From Pseudanabaena mucicola FACHB-723 (lineage in GTDB: Bacteria; Cyanobacteriota; Cyanobacteriia; Pseudanabaenales; Pseudanabaenaceae), in the NCBI RefSeq assembly GCF_014696385.1, contig NZ_JACJQB010000003.1:89120-153119 (forward strand): a stretch of 64,000 nucleotides of DNA, given 5' to 3'. Of this stretch, positions 55,640 through 64,000 are shown piece by piece. The notes below the pieces were generated by a model, which ran no database searches, was not told the DNA's origin, and saw nothing but the letters and a program-made list of their open reading frames with translations. The position numbers were made by a program, and so were the translations under genes. Position 1 is the first letter of the stretch; each line of letters begins with the position of its first letter.

Positions 55640-57658
55640 CTATAACGCAGGAATTTCCCAAATATCAACATTGCGGTCTTGACTGCCCGTAATTAACTGG
55701 AGGTTATCGTTAGTCAAGACCATGGAGGTGACTAAATCGGTATGACCAATCAAGTTCCAGATTGAGGCTCGAGTTTGCAGATTCCATAAACGAATGGAGT
55801 TAGGACTATCTTTGCTGCCACTGATCAGATATTTGGCATCACTAGTAATTGAGATCGCGCCGATGCCATCCTCATGGGCAGCGAGGCTGTAGAGTTGTTT
55901 GCCTGAGGCAATGTCCCAGACGCGAATTAATTTGTCATTGCCACCGCTGATCACCTGCTTACCATCAGGGGTGACCAATACGCAGGTAACTGCGTCCTCA
56001 TGTCCGACCAAAGTTTGTAAGGTTTTGCCTGTGCTGATCTCCCAGACTTTTAAGGTTTTATCACGGCTAGCACTGACTGCAAGTTTGCCGTCAGGGGAAA
56101 CGGCTACACCCCACACCCGATCTTTATGTCCTTTTAGCGATCGCAATAATTTTCCTGTCGAGATTTGCCAAATATTAACTGTATTGTCATAGCTGCCACT
56201 CACTAAGAGATCTCTAGCTTTTGCGATCGCAATACTATTAATTAAATTGGTATGTCCCGTTAGGGTTTTAGCAACTTTACCTGAGGCAAGATCGATAATT
56301 TTGATGTTTTTATCCTGACCTGCGGTGATAATTTGCCGATCGGACAGGAATACCACCGAGCGTACCCATCCCCCCTGATCTTTAATTTGCTTAGTTGGTA
56401 CTGCGCTATCCCCCGCCAAATCCCAAATTTTCACAGTGCCGTCATCGCTGGCACTGGCAATCATCTTGCCATTGGGACTGAGTGCCACACTTTGGACGGC
56501 ATCCGTGTGGGCTTGTAAAAATTTAGTGGGCGTTAATCTTTTTTGTTGAAATACAGGTAATTGAATACTAATTTCCTCAAAGCTGCCAAGTGCCGAAACT
56601 TTAATTAATGTGCCAATACTCAAGCCCACACAGGCAGCAATAAACACCGATACCGTCAATAAAATTGGGGAGGTGGGACGACGAGTTGATTCTTTAATAG
56701 CCTGTTTAACCAATTTACGCTTGGCATGAGCCTTTCCATTGGGGGCCAGTTTATCAATTTGCTCAATTTCCTTGAGTATATTGAGGATTGCTTCACAATT
56801 AATCGGGCGATCATTCGGTTTACGCGCAATCATGGCATCGATTAAATCCGCAAATTCCTCGGAAATATCAGGAGCGTGCGATCGCCACTCAAACATATCG
56901 CGATCGGGATTGTAGGTATCAAGGGGATATTTGCCTGTTACTAAATGGATCAGCGTACAGCCAAGGGCATAAAAGTCTGACTGCGGCACAGCAAAACCCT
57001 TCTCCTGTTCGGGTGCAGTGTAGCCCACTGAGCAGATACTCGTTATCCCCTGCACCCCACCAATCTTGGCAAGATAAGTATGTGTGGCTTCACGGGCTGT
57101 CCCAAAATCAATTAAAACTAATTGTCCCGATGGCGACAACATAATATTGGCGGGCTTAATATCACGGTGAAAATATTTATTGCGATGCACCACCGCTAAA
57201 ATGTCTACCAATTGCCGCATCCATACAATGGCGCGTTTTTGGGCAATCGGTTTTTTATCGCGTTGATTGATCCATTCTTCGAGGTTCAGACCTTCAATTT
57301 TTTGCATGACAATCCCATGCAGCATCGTCCCATTGGCCAAATGATGATGCACATAGCCATCAATTTTGGGAATACCCGCATGTTCAATCTGCCCCAATAC
57401 AAATGCTTCTTGCTGAAATAGGGACACAGACTTACTATCCTCATTCAATTCCTGTTTGAGAATCTTTAAAATTTTAGTTTTGCCATGGCGATCAATCGCC
57501 TCGTAGATCATGCCAAACCCCCCCGAATCGCTCAGTAGTTTAGTGACCTCGTAGGTATCATCAATCCATAAATCAGAGCCACATCCCCGACATGTCAGCT
57601 CATTAGCATTATCAGGATGATCAGGGCTAGGACAGTTGGGGTTAATACATAGACGCAT
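55640..57658 (-). CDS. Ser/Thr protein kinase with zinc-ribbon N-terminus and WD40 propeller
   Basis: 672 residues. Seen: N-terminal cysteine motif CINPNCPSPDHPDNANELTC..CG (about 4-27); kinase domain about 35-295 with the ATP loop LSDSGGFGMIYEAID, HRDIKPANIMLS and IDFGTA, SVGYTAPEQ; one membrane segment near 335-355; then seven WD40 repeats from about 385 to the end (for example VWGVAVSPDGKLAVSASRDKTLKVWEI). Known: such Hanks kinases are common in cyanobacteria; targets unknown. Divergent from the LivM-like gene. Confidence 0.93.
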   Translation of the reverse strand: MRLCINPNCPSPDHPDNANELTCRGCGSDLWIDDTYEVTKLLSDSGGFGMIYEAIDRHGKTKILKILKQELNEDSKSVSLFQQEAFVLGQIEHAGIPKIDGYVHHHLANGTMLHGIVMQKIEGLNLEEWINQRDKKPIAQKRAIVWMRQLVDILAVVHRNKYFHRDIKPANIMLSPSGQLVLIDFGTAREATHTYLAKIGGVQGITSICSVGYTAPEQEKGFAVPQSDFYALGCTLIHLVTGKYPLDTYNPDRDMFEWRSHAPDISEEFADLIDAMIARKPNDRPINCEAILNILKEIEQIDKLAPNGKAHAKRKLVKQAIKESTRRPTSPILLTVSVFIAACVGLSIGTLIKVSALGSFEEISIQLPVFQQKRLTPTKFLQAHTDAVQSVALSPNGKMIASASDDGTVKIWDLAGDSAVPTKQIKDQGGWVRSVVFLSDRQIITAGQDKNIKIIDLASGKVAKTLTGHTNLINSIAIAKARDLLVSGSYDNTVNIWQISTGKLLRSLKGHKDRVWGVAVSPDGKLAVSASRDKTLKVWEISTGKTLQTLVGHEDAVTCVLVTPDGKQVISGGNDKLIRVWDIASGKQLYSLAAHEDGIGAISITSDAKYLISGSKDSPNSIRLWNLQTRASIWNLIGHTDLVTSMVLTNDNLQLITGSQDRNVDIWEIPAL

Positions 57659-57716
57659 GGTGTTTTAAAACGTACCAGTCTAGACTTACTATATCGCTAG
57701 TGCAGTCACTTAATTC

Positions 57717-58613
57717 ATGATCGAATACATCACAACACTCTTCATTAATGCGGCAATTTTTGCGCTGTTTAGTCTCGGACTAAATCTGCAATGGGGATTT
57801 GCAGGGTTAGTTAACTTCGGTCATGTTGCCTTTATGACGGTCGGAGCCTACACAACTGTATTACTTAGCCTCAATGGAGTTCCTTGTTTTTTTGCCTTTC
57901 TGATTGCATCTGCGATCGCAGGTTTACTAGGGGTCATTATTGGTAGCACTGCCTTGAAACTTCGCGAAGACTATCTCGGCATCGTTACTATTGGTGTATC
58001 AGAGATGGTACGCCTATTTGTGAATAACGAGGAATGGCTGACCAGAGGCACAAGGGGTGTGCAGGACTTTCCACTGCCTTTAGTTGATTTAATTCCCCGA
58101 CAATACTATTCCTTTGTACTAGCAGCTCTTTTACTTGCGGTTGTTGCGGTTGTCTATTGGCGTTTAGAGTGGCTAGTCCGATCGCCTTGGGGACGAGTGC
58201 TTAAGGCAATTCGTGAAGATGAAGAAGTAGTCAAGGCTTTGGGCAAAAATGTATTTTGGTACAAATTACAAGCTTTTGCGATCGGCGGCGCAATTGGTGG
58301 ACTCGCTGGCTCTTTCTACGCTTGGCAATTAACTACCGTTTACCCTGATAATTTTGTCCCTCTGATTACTTTCCAAGCATGGACAATTATCACGATCGGC
58401 GGTGCAGGTAGTAATCTTGGCGTTATTTTAGGTGCAGCAATATTTCAGTTCTACAATGCTCTACCAAGGTTTCTCCCTGAGCAACTACGCGCCGATGGTG
58501 GGCGATTTGAGGCAATTCAATTAATTCTGATCGGCATTACCCTAATTTTATTAATGGTGTGGCGACCACAGGGCATTTTAGGCAATAAAAAGGAATTAAC
58601 TTTAAACCGTTAA
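57717..58613 (+). CDS. Branched-chain/neutral amino acid ABC permease, LivM type
   Basis: 298 residues, eight to ten membrane helices. Seen: LGLNLQWGFAGLVNFGHVAFMTVGAYTTVLL at the start, LKLREDYLGIVTIGVSEMVRL, the coupling loop SPWGRVLKAIREDEEVVKALGKNVFWYKLQAFAIGGAIGGLAGSFYAW, and a final helix. Known: LivM partners LivH, LivG, LivF and a binding protein; in cyanobacteria NatC is of this type. None of the partners is adjacent. The stop overlaps hairpin 58612-58660. Confidence 0.9.
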   Translation: MIEYITTLFINAAIFALFSLGLNLQWGFAGLVNFGHVAFMTVGAYTTVLLSLNGVPCFFAFLIASAIAGLLGVIIGSTALKLREDYLGIVTIGVSEMVRLFVNNEEWLTRGTRGVQDFPLPLVDLIPRQYYSFVLAALLLAVVAVVYWRLEWLVRSPWGRVLKAIREDEEVVKALGKNVFWYKLQAFAIGGAIGGLAGSFYAWQLTTVYPDNFVPLITFQAWTIITIGGAGSNLGVILGAAIFQFYNALPRFLPEQLRADGGRFEAIQLILIGITLILLMVWRPQGILGNKKELTLNR

Positions 58614-58660
58614 AAACAAAAAGAGAAAGGGCGCTCAGCGCCCTTTCTCTTTTTGTTTTT
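58612..58660. terminator. 24-bp palindrome between convergent livM-like and moeB genes
   Basis: Arms 58612-58635 and 58637-58660 around one C; working loop TCA in GCGC-TCA-GCGC. The left arm starts in the stop codon of the permease gene, and the right arm ends nine bases before the moeB stop. Both strands end in T-rich TTTTGTTTTT. Confidence 0.82.
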
Positions 58661-58668
58661 ATGTTGTT

Positions 58669-59841
58669 TTAATATTTGGGAACTGACGGATCGATTTGAT
58701 CGCTCCATGCGTTGATCCCACCCTGTACATTAGTTCCTTGAATGCCAGCTTGCTTCAAGATCCCCAAGGCTTTCATCGAACGTCCACCCATTTTGCAATG
58801 GGCAATTAGCTTCTTATCGCCAAGCAGTGACCTGACCTTTTCTACGCCACCGCCATTTTCGATTTCTGGCAAAGGTACTAGCACTGTATTAGGAATAACA
58901 CCAATGTCCCACTCATTAGGATTCCGCACATCGACGATCAGATAGTCGGCTGTGCCAGCATCAATGATCTCTTTGAGTTCTTTAACCGTGATTTCGGGGA
59001 TTGCCTGTTGTGCTTCCATTTCAGTTTGTTTTTGTTGAGGGATACCACAGAATTCCTGATAATCAATCAATTTCTCGATGACAGGACGAACTGGGTTAGG
59101 ACGAAGCTTTAGCTCGCGGAAAGTCATCTTTAAGGCATCGTAAAGCAACAGACGACCACTGAGGGTATTACCTTGACCGAGAATAATCTTCACGGTTTCA
59201 GTGGCTTGGATTACGCCGATAATACCAGGCAAAATTCCAAGAACACCGCCTTCAGCGCAAGAGGGAACTAATCCAGGTGGTGGTGGCTCTGGATAGAGAT
59301 CGCGGTAGTTGGGACCACCTTCATAGTTAAATACCGTTGCTTGCCCTTCAAAACGGAAGATCGAGCCGTAGACGTTAGGCTTATTGAGCAATACGCAGGC
59401 ATCATTGACGAGATAGCGTGTGGGGAAGTTATCCGTACCATCAACAACGATGTCATAGGGAGCCATGATCTCCAGAGCATTGACTGAGGATAGATGCGTG
59501 TTGTACAGATCAATCTGGCAATAGGGATTGATTTCCAAAATGCGTGCTTTGGCCGACTCGATCTTGGGTTTACCAACGGTACTAGTGCCGTGAATAATCT
59601 GACGTTGCAGGTTAGAGGTATCTACGACATCAAAGTCTACGATGCCAATGCGTCCGACACCTGCGGCGGCGAGGTATAACAACAAAGGTGCGCCCAAGCC
59701 ACCCGTACCGATACACAGTACGCTGGCAGCCTTGAGTCGCTTTTGTCCTTCTACACCAACCTCAGGCAAGATAAGGTGACGCGAGTAACGCTCGTAGTCA
59801 TCTTGGGTGAGTTGAATTGTATTTGGGTCTGGGTTGAGCAT
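58669..59841 (-). CDS. moeB: MoeB-type sulfur-carrier adenylyltransferase with rhodanese domain
   Basis: 390 residues. Seen: YSRHLILPEVGVEGQKRLKAA, nucleotide loop GTGGLGAPLLLYLAAAGVGRIGIVDFDVVDTSNLQRQIIH, VDGTDNFPTRYLVND, VPSCAEGGVLGILPG with the conserved cysteine, and a C-terminal rhodanese (about 285-390) with catalytic cysteine in AHCKMGGRSM. Known: it activates the C-terminus of MoaD or ThiS-like proteins and loads sulfur for molybdopterin. The Cys-X-X-Cys zinc pair of E. coli MoeB is not visible at the expected spot (LRPNPVRPVIEKL). Confidence 0.93.
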   Translation of the reverse strand: MLNPDPNTIQLTQDDYERYSRHLILPEVGVEGQKRLKAASVLCIGTGGLGAPLLLYLAAAGVGRIGIVDFDVVDTSNLQRQIIHGTSTVGKPKIESAKARILEINPYCQIDLYNTHLSSVNALEIMAPYDIVVDGTDNFPTRYLVNDACVLLNKPNVYGSIFRFEGQATVFNYEGGPNYRDLYPEPPPPGLVPSCAEGGVLGILPGIIGVIQATETVKIILGQGNTLSGRLLLYDALKMTFRELKLRPNPVRPVIEKLIDYQEFCGIPQQKQTEMEAQQAIPEITVKELKEIIDAGTADYLIVDVRNPNEWDIGVIPNTVLVPLPEIENGGGVEKVRSLLGDKKLIAHCKMGGRSMKALGILKQAGIQGTNVQGGINAWSDQIDPSVPKY

Positions 59842-60086
59842 GATTTAGATGAGTCGCACCTGAATGATCAACAACATTCGCGATCGCAAATTGATCGCCT
59901 ATGCTGATTTGGTGTGTTTTTATATTTCTATTGTAGATTCCTAGTTTACGCTGTAATGCAATGTAGTATCTTTGTTGCAGTTGGTTTAAATGCCGTAACT
60001 ACGATCTAAGATTTACAAAAGTTTAAATTGCCAACTAAAGTATGACTGCATCTAGGCAATACCAACAGAGCGCTAACATATAACCT

Positions 60087-60341
60087 ATGGAAACTCCTTA
60101 CATTTACTACATTCCCATCTACCCTGACGATGATAATTGTGAAACTCTAATGCACTTATTTATCGGACAGCCTGGTTTAGACTCTGAAATTTTGCAAGTG
60201 CTGGAAAGTCTTGATAATCGAGAGCATGAAGGCGAAGCGGTCGATTATGTGCATGAACTTGAAGAAAAGTGTGGCTTACAACGGGTTTCCGTTCGATATT
60301 TGCCACGAAAAAGCGATCGCGCCGTACCAATTATGACCTAA
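60087..60341 (+). CDS. Conserved-looking small hypothetical protein
   Basis: 84 residues. Seen: YIYYIPIYPDDDNCETLMHLFIGQPGLDSEILQVLESLDN, an acidic middle with HELEEKCG, and a basic end. No family recognised. The first 84 bases upstream hold no clear promoter. Followed by hairpin 60377-60429. Confidence 0.65.
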   Translation: METPYIYYIPIYPDDDNCETLMHLFIGQPGLDSEILQVLESLDNREHEGEAVDYVHELEEKCGLQRVSVRYLPRKSDRAVPIMT

Positions 60342-60376
60342 ACAAAAACCCAAAAAGCTACTAGCTACAGCCAAGT

Positions 60377-60429
60377 AAAACCCAAAAGAGAGTTGCGGCG
60401 CTTCGCGCCGCAACTCTCTTTTGGGTTTT
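60377..60429. terminator. Perfect 25-bp hairpin
   Basis: Arms 60377-60401 and 60405-60429, loop TTC, apex GGCGC-TTC-GCGCC. Outer CCAAG (60371-60375) and CTTGG (60434-60438) could extend pairing after a short internal loop. The base AAAACCCAAAA is shared with hairpin 38031-38085, and the inner arm (GCGGCGC) with 2273-2313. Confidence 0.78.
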
Positions 60430-60591
60430 GGGGCTTGGCCTAATAAAAACGGCTACAGCTATACTAGTTTTTTGGTTTTTGGTATAACCGATAGAAATCA
60501 AGGGTGTGATATCACCACTTCAGTTAACTTATGTAAACTTGATCTAGCTTGTAAAATTAGAATAGTTAGTCAAGTTAACCAGAGCATTAAA

Positions 60592-60915
60592 ATGGCATTT
60601 TTTGATTCTGAGATTGTCCAAGATGAGGCCCGTCATTTGTTTCAAGACTATCAAGCCCTAACTCAGCTTGGTGGTAGCTATGGCAAATTTGATCGTGAGG
60701 GCAAGATTCTCTTCATTGAGAAGATGGAAGAGATGATGGATCGTTACAAAATTTTTATGAAACGCTTTGAACTATCCGATGATTTCATGGCGCAGATGAC
60801 TCTCAAGCAGTTAGAAAATCAGCTCGGCAATTTTGGAATCACCCCTCAGCAGATGTTTGACCAGATGAATATGACGCTGGAAAAAATGAAAAGCGAACTA
60901 GAACTGCACAATTAA
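60592..60915 (+). CDS. DUF1825-family protein
   Basis: 107 residues from ATG 60592. Seen: MAFFDSEIVQDEARHLFQDYQALTQLGGSYGKFDREGKILFIEKMEEMMDRYKIFMKRFELSDDFMAQMTLKQLENQLGNFG-type opening and an all-helical build, matching the DUF1825 family found in nearly all cyanobacteria (role unknown). The frame is open back to 60421, but that part overlaps hairpin 60377-60429 and looks noncoding. Confidence 0.9.
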   Translation: MAFFDSEIVQDEARHLFQDYQALTQLGGSYGKFDREGKILFIEKMEEMMDRYKIFMKRFELSDDFMAQMTLKQLENQLGNFGITPQQMFDQMNMTLEKMKSELELHN

Positions 60916-60940
60916 GATGCAATCTAAGATGCAATTTTTG

Positions 60941-61651
60941 TTATTTGGTACGCGCTAGTACAATCACACCACGCACAGCAAAATTGCTAGCCGTCAGCGT
61001 TGCGATCGCTTCGCGGATGGTCGTGCCAGTGGTATAGATATCATCAAATAGAATTACCGATCGCAAATTGGTAGTGCGGCTATGGCGGGGGGCAGAAGTC
61101 GTAAAAGCATTTGCTAGGTTTTGGGCGCGTTCTTGTTTGTTATTGGTCTGCATTTGTGGCTTGGTATCCTTAACTCGGTGCAACAATTGGGGATAGCAGG
61201 TCAAGTCAGTCAAAGCGCAGAAGCGGCGTGCCAGTATTTCCGCTTGGTTAAAGCCTCTAGATTTTAATTTGTTGTCATGGAGAGGAATGGGGATCACCGT
61301 TAGCTTTTGTGACTTTTGGGTGAATGTTTGTTTGTGAAATGATCTTTGCCATTGGTCAGCAATTTTGATTGCGATCGCATCCATGATTTCGGGATGGTTT
61401 TCATATTTGCATGTAGAAATTGCTCGCCTTAATGCACCGTCATAAATCCCCCAACTATAAAGCGGAATCTTTGGCGAAATTGGGTGATCGGACTGGAGAA
61501 ATGCAGAAGCTTGACAGGCGGTAATTTGCCGATCGCAGTCTTTGCATAAAATGAAATCCGCAGGACGCTTACATAATGGGCAGTTAGCTTGCCACAGTGC
61601 ATCTTTAGTGAGATTAATCAAGCTGCTGCCAAAGGATTTGAACCACTGCAT
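60941..61651 (-). CDS. ComF-family phosphoribosyltransferase-like protein
   Basis: 236 residues. Seen: N-terminal zinc finger CPLCKRPADFILCKDC, then a PRTase fold ending in the PRPP loop SVILFDDIYTTGTTIREAIATL. The middle has PLHDNKLKSRGFNQAEILAR, the ComFC signature. Known: ComFC aids DNA uptake by natural transformation, and cyanobacteria that are competent keep it. It lies 21 bases downstream of the cyclase gene. Confidence 0.9.
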   Translation of the reverse strand: MQWFKSFGSSLINLTKDALWQANCPLCKRPADFILCKDCDRQITACQASAFLQSDHPISPKIPLYSWGIYDGALRRAISTCKYENHPEIMDAIAIKIADQWQRSFHKQTFTQKSQKLTVIPIPLHDNKLKSRGFNQAEILARRFCALTDLTCYPQLLHRVKDTKPQMQTNNKQERAQNLANAFTTSAPRHSRTTNLRSVILFDDIYTTGTTIREAIATLTASNFAVRGVIVLARTK

Positions 61652-61672
61652 AGGGATTAGTTAAGTACGGGT

Positions 61673-63631
61673 TTAATGCTTGAGCGCATCAATTACCATA
61701 GTGTTTTTCTGGAGATCCTGTTGGACTTGAGCATAAATATTGCGATCGCAACCCTTTAGCCCAATCAATCCATACAGATGTACAACTCCCACTCGACCCT
61801 TGAGAGCATGTTCCCCAAAGTCAATTACCTCAATTTCATCCTTAACAATTTTGTACAGAGCATCGGTAATCAAAATATCTGTACCCAGATCCTTCGTCAT
61901 CCCTTCCACACGGCTTGCCACATTCACCGTATCACCGATGACAGCATATTCAAGACGACGGGTTGAACCAATGTTACCGACAGTAACTTCACCATAGTTA
62001 ATACCAATTCCATTAGAAAATGGAATCTGCTTATTTGCATACCAACTTTTGCGAAGTTCCATTAATGTTACCCGCATCTGGAGAGCGGCATTAATCGCAT
62101 TCATGGCATCTGCTTTTTCGCCTCGCGACACTGGAGAGCCAAATTCTGCCATGATCGCATCACCAATGAATTTATCAATTGTGCCTTGACATTCCAAAAT
62201 TGCATCAACCATCCCCCCCAAATAAGTATTTAATTGTTGAATTAATAATTTGGCAGGAAGACGGCTAGAGAGGGTAGTAAAACCACGAATATCAGAAAAA
62301 AGCACTGCGGCTTTAATGGTACGTCCTTCGAGTAAGTCACGAAAGCTGTCGGGTTGATTGACAATTTCTTCCACAATTGGCGCAGCAACATAGCGTTCCA
62401 AGGTACGCCTTAATAAGATTTTATCCAGTTGGGCAGAGATTGACCCCGTAGTTAAGAGGGTGATCCCACTTAGTCCAATTGCGATCGCAGGAATTGCCAC
62501 AGGGAGGATGGTACTGGTATAGATGAAGCAAACATAGCCAATGGCAAACCAACCCATCGCCGTCCCAAGTGCCGCTAAAATTTGGGTGTTGGGACGTTTG
62601 AATAAACATAAAATCCCTCCCGATATGCCCACTAACAAAAGCGTAAAAATAGCCTGTTGCGTTGAGCTAGGGAACAGGTTTGCCATACTTTTACCCTGCA
62701 TCAGCGTGGCAATCGCATTAGCATGAATTTCAATTCCTGCCATTCTCCCTACCGCCGAATTCTGGATATCCTGCTTTGATGCGGCAGTTGCACCGATTAA
62801 AACAATCTTATCCTTAAAGAATTTGCCGCCTTGTAACTGATCGCTATTCCAATTCTCTGGATCAACAACATAATAGAATGGAATTTGCTGCTGAGCATTT
62901 GCCCATGTATCCGCGCCTCCCAAAAAATAAATTCCATCCCCTTTCGGCTCAGGATAATTAATTTTTGCCACGTTCAAAATAGAAGCAGCAAAGGTTGGCA
63001 AAACTGGCAAACCGCTATCGGCGGGTGGGGTGACACCGAGTCTGTGAATATTGCCTGTGACTTCGGGTTGAAAATTAATTAGCCCCAAAGTATTCGGTTT
63101 AAGCTGAAAAATAGCATCGGGTGCGGCAAGCTGAATCATATTCGCATCACCGATTTGTGTGAATTCATAACTAGCTGCAAATACTGCCCGATCACCATAT
63201 TTTGCGATCGCAGTTTGCAGTTTTTGATCATCTGCTTCACCATGATCGCCAGGGGTGACAAACAAAATATCAAAGGCGACTACCTTCGCGCCTGCCTTGA
63301 CTAATTTTTCCAACACTTGAGCATAAACAACACGCTTCCATGTGGTTGTCCGAAATGGTTCTAAAAATGGACGGGTTTTGGGATTATAAAACTCGCCTTG
63401 GCGCAAAGAGATATCATCAATCGCCAAAATCACGATATCTTTGGGCGGTGTAATTGTGCCACGCCAGTAAAAAAATGCTGATTGCGTCTGCCTTTCAAGG
63501 TTATGGACTAAATCTAGCTCCGACTTAGTTGCGATCGCACTCAAAATTGCGATCGCGCCCACCAATGCATAGCCAATAAATTTAGGGCTAGATAAAGCTT
63601 TTAATTTTTGTTTAATCTTGGCTTGCATCAT
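61673..63631 (-). CDS. CHASE2-containing class III adenylate cyclase
   Basis: 652 residues. Seen: N-terminal membrane segment (about 15-33), periplasmic CHASE2 domain to about 310 (IVILAIDDISLRQGEFYNPKTRPFLEPF; DKIVLIGATAASKQD), three membrane segments (about 325-400), then a cyclase domain with metal aspartates in LFSDIRGFT and FIGDAIMAEFG, and the adenine-selecting Lys in IDKFIGD with Asp in AVIGDTVNVASR. Known: this family makes cAMP, which in cyanobacteria regulates motility and pili, fitting the chemosensory operon elsewhere in the window only by theme. Upstream of comF, probably co-transcribed. Confidence 0.92.
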   Translation of the reverse strand: MMQAKIKQKLKALSSPKFIGYALVGAIAILSAIATKSELDLVHNLERQTQSAFFYWRGTITPPKDIVILAIDDISLRQGEFYNPKTRPFLEPFRTTTWKRVVYAQVLEKLVKAGAKVVAFDILFVTPGDHGEADDQKLQTAIAKYGDRAVFAASYEFTQIGDANMIQLAAPDAIFQLKPNTLGLINFQPEVTGNIHRLGVTPPADSGLPVLPTFAASILNVAKINYPEPKGDGIYFLGGADTWANAQQQIPFYYVVDPENWNSDQLQGGKFFKDKIVLIGATAASKQDIQNSAVGRMAGIEIHANAIATLMQGKSMANLFPSSTQQAIFTLLLVGISGGILCLFKRPNTQILAALGTAMGWFAIGYVCFIYTSTILPVAIPAIAIGLSGITLLTTGSISAQLDKILLRRTLERYVAAPIVEEIVNQPDSFRDLLEGRTIKAAVLFSDIRGFTTLSSRLPAKLLIQQLNTYLGGMVDAILECQGTIDKFIGDAIMAEFGSPVSRGEKADAMNAINAALQMRVTLMELRKSWYANKQIPFSNGIGINYGEVTVGNIGSTRRLEYAVIGDTVNVASRVEGMTKDLGTDILITDALYKIVKDEIEVIDFGEHALKGRVGVVHLYGLIGLKGCDRNIYAQVQQDLQKNTMVIDALKH

Positions 63632-63759
63632 ATTTTTTTGCTGTACTAGGTCAAGATTTTATCCTAATTAGAAAAATAGACCTATATATGGACGCTCGCT
63701 AATCACCTTAACTTATAAGTTAGAATTTGAAGTGGTGGTCTACCCCAAATCCTGAGTCA

Positions 63760-63906
63760 ATGAGTCCAACTGTGTTTCGTAAAGACGGCTACCGTTTTTA
63801 CTTTTTCTCCAGAGAAGAATCGAGAATGCACGTTCATGTTCAATCTCAAAACGGTGAAGCTAAATTTTGGCTAGAACCAACGATTGAACTTGCTCAGAAT
63901 AAGTAG
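63760..63906 (+). pseudogene. Truncated DUF4160 protein gene
   Basis: 48 codons from ATG 63760 to TAG 63904. Seen: TVFRKDGYRFYFFSREESRMHVHVQSQNGEAKFWLEPTIELAQNK, the N-terminal half of DUF4160 proteins, which normally continue about 35 residues. The stop falls just where the family's NKGF motif should be completed. These proteins often pair with an adjacent DUF2442 gene, not seen before the window end. Confidence 0.65.
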
Positions 63907-63925
63907 CCATGCAGAATTATTTACA

Positions 63926-63975
63926 CATATCCGAACTAATGGGAAGATTCTAAGAATCACCATATCCGAACTAAT
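63926..63975. repeat. Two 15-bp direct repeats after the DUF4160 remnant
   Basis: CATATCCGAACTAAT occurs at 63926-63940 and again at 63961-63975, 35 bases apart. The spacer contains the near-palindrome GATTCTAAGAATC. Could mark the edge of a rearrangement or a short repeat that continues past the window. Confidence 0.5.
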
Positions 63976-64000
63976 TACTGTGAGACTAATTGAGCCACTT

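Noticed and set aside
60421..60591. In-frame N-terminal extension of the DUF1825 protein
   Set aside because: It begins inside hairpin 60377-60429 and has no similarity to the family, which starts MAFFDSEIVQ.

Overview
The window is chromosomal DNA from a filamentous-type cyanobacterium, most likely Pseudanabaena or a close relative (the genus is an inference). The evidence is the very frequent octamer GCGATCGC (HIP1), NDH-1 genes of the photosynthetic type (ndhH, A, I, G, E), a PatA/PixG-type response regulator, phytol kinase, a CSP41-like protein, Get3d, DUF1825 and DUF2862 proteins, and a four-ACT aspartate kinase. No rRNA, tRNA, CRISPR array, prophage or intact insertion sequence was found.

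Layout. 1-2.2 kb: a membrane iron-sulfur (NosR/NapH-type) protein fused to a degenerate sigma-54-type AAA+ domain. 2.4-3.7 kb: a BMP-family lipoprotein. 3.9-15.3 kb: a complete type-IV-pilus/phototaxis style chemosensory operon (PatA-like regulator, CheY, CheW, two tandem Cache-type receptors, hybrid CheA, and a further CheW). 15.4-19.5 kb: trpE, an ABC exporter and phytol kinase. 19.5-23.6 kb: ndhH-A-I-G-E on the minus strand, in the order seen in plastid genomes. 24-29 kb: accessory genes (toxin-antitoxin pair, ArsB/NhaD-type transporter, pentapeptide repeat protein, helix-hairpin-helix membrane protein, TM2/SHOCT protein). 29-42 kb: metabolic genes (C-S lyase-like enzyme, aroE, lysC, gpmI, panB), two tandem signal peptidases, a dienelactone hydrolase and an ABC1 kinase. 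42-46.6 kb: HU-like protein overlapping get3d, an AT-rich orphan cytosine methyltransferase, a BASS transporter and nadC. 46.6-53.3 kb: a uma2 remnant, membrane proteins, a CSP41-like protein, trmD, moeA and a sigma factor with a duplicated region 2. 53.4-64 kb: atpC/atpD, a WD40 Ser/Thr kinase, a LivM permease, moeB-rhodanese, comF, a CHASE2 adenylate cyclase and a truncated DUF4160 gene at the edge.

The strongest non-genic signal is a family of long, almost always perfect hairpins at gene 3' ends. Arm sequences differ from copy to copy, but nearly all share the same apex (GC, three bases, GC) and an A-rich base. Several contain stop codons of one or both flanking genes, so they probably act as bidirectional terminators. 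No single undescribed defence or biosynthetic system is evident. The best candidates for new biology are the AAA+/iron-sulfur fusion, the sigma factor with a duplicated sigma-2 region, the hairpin family, the Cache-receptor version of the pix/pil operon, and the plastid-like ndh order.
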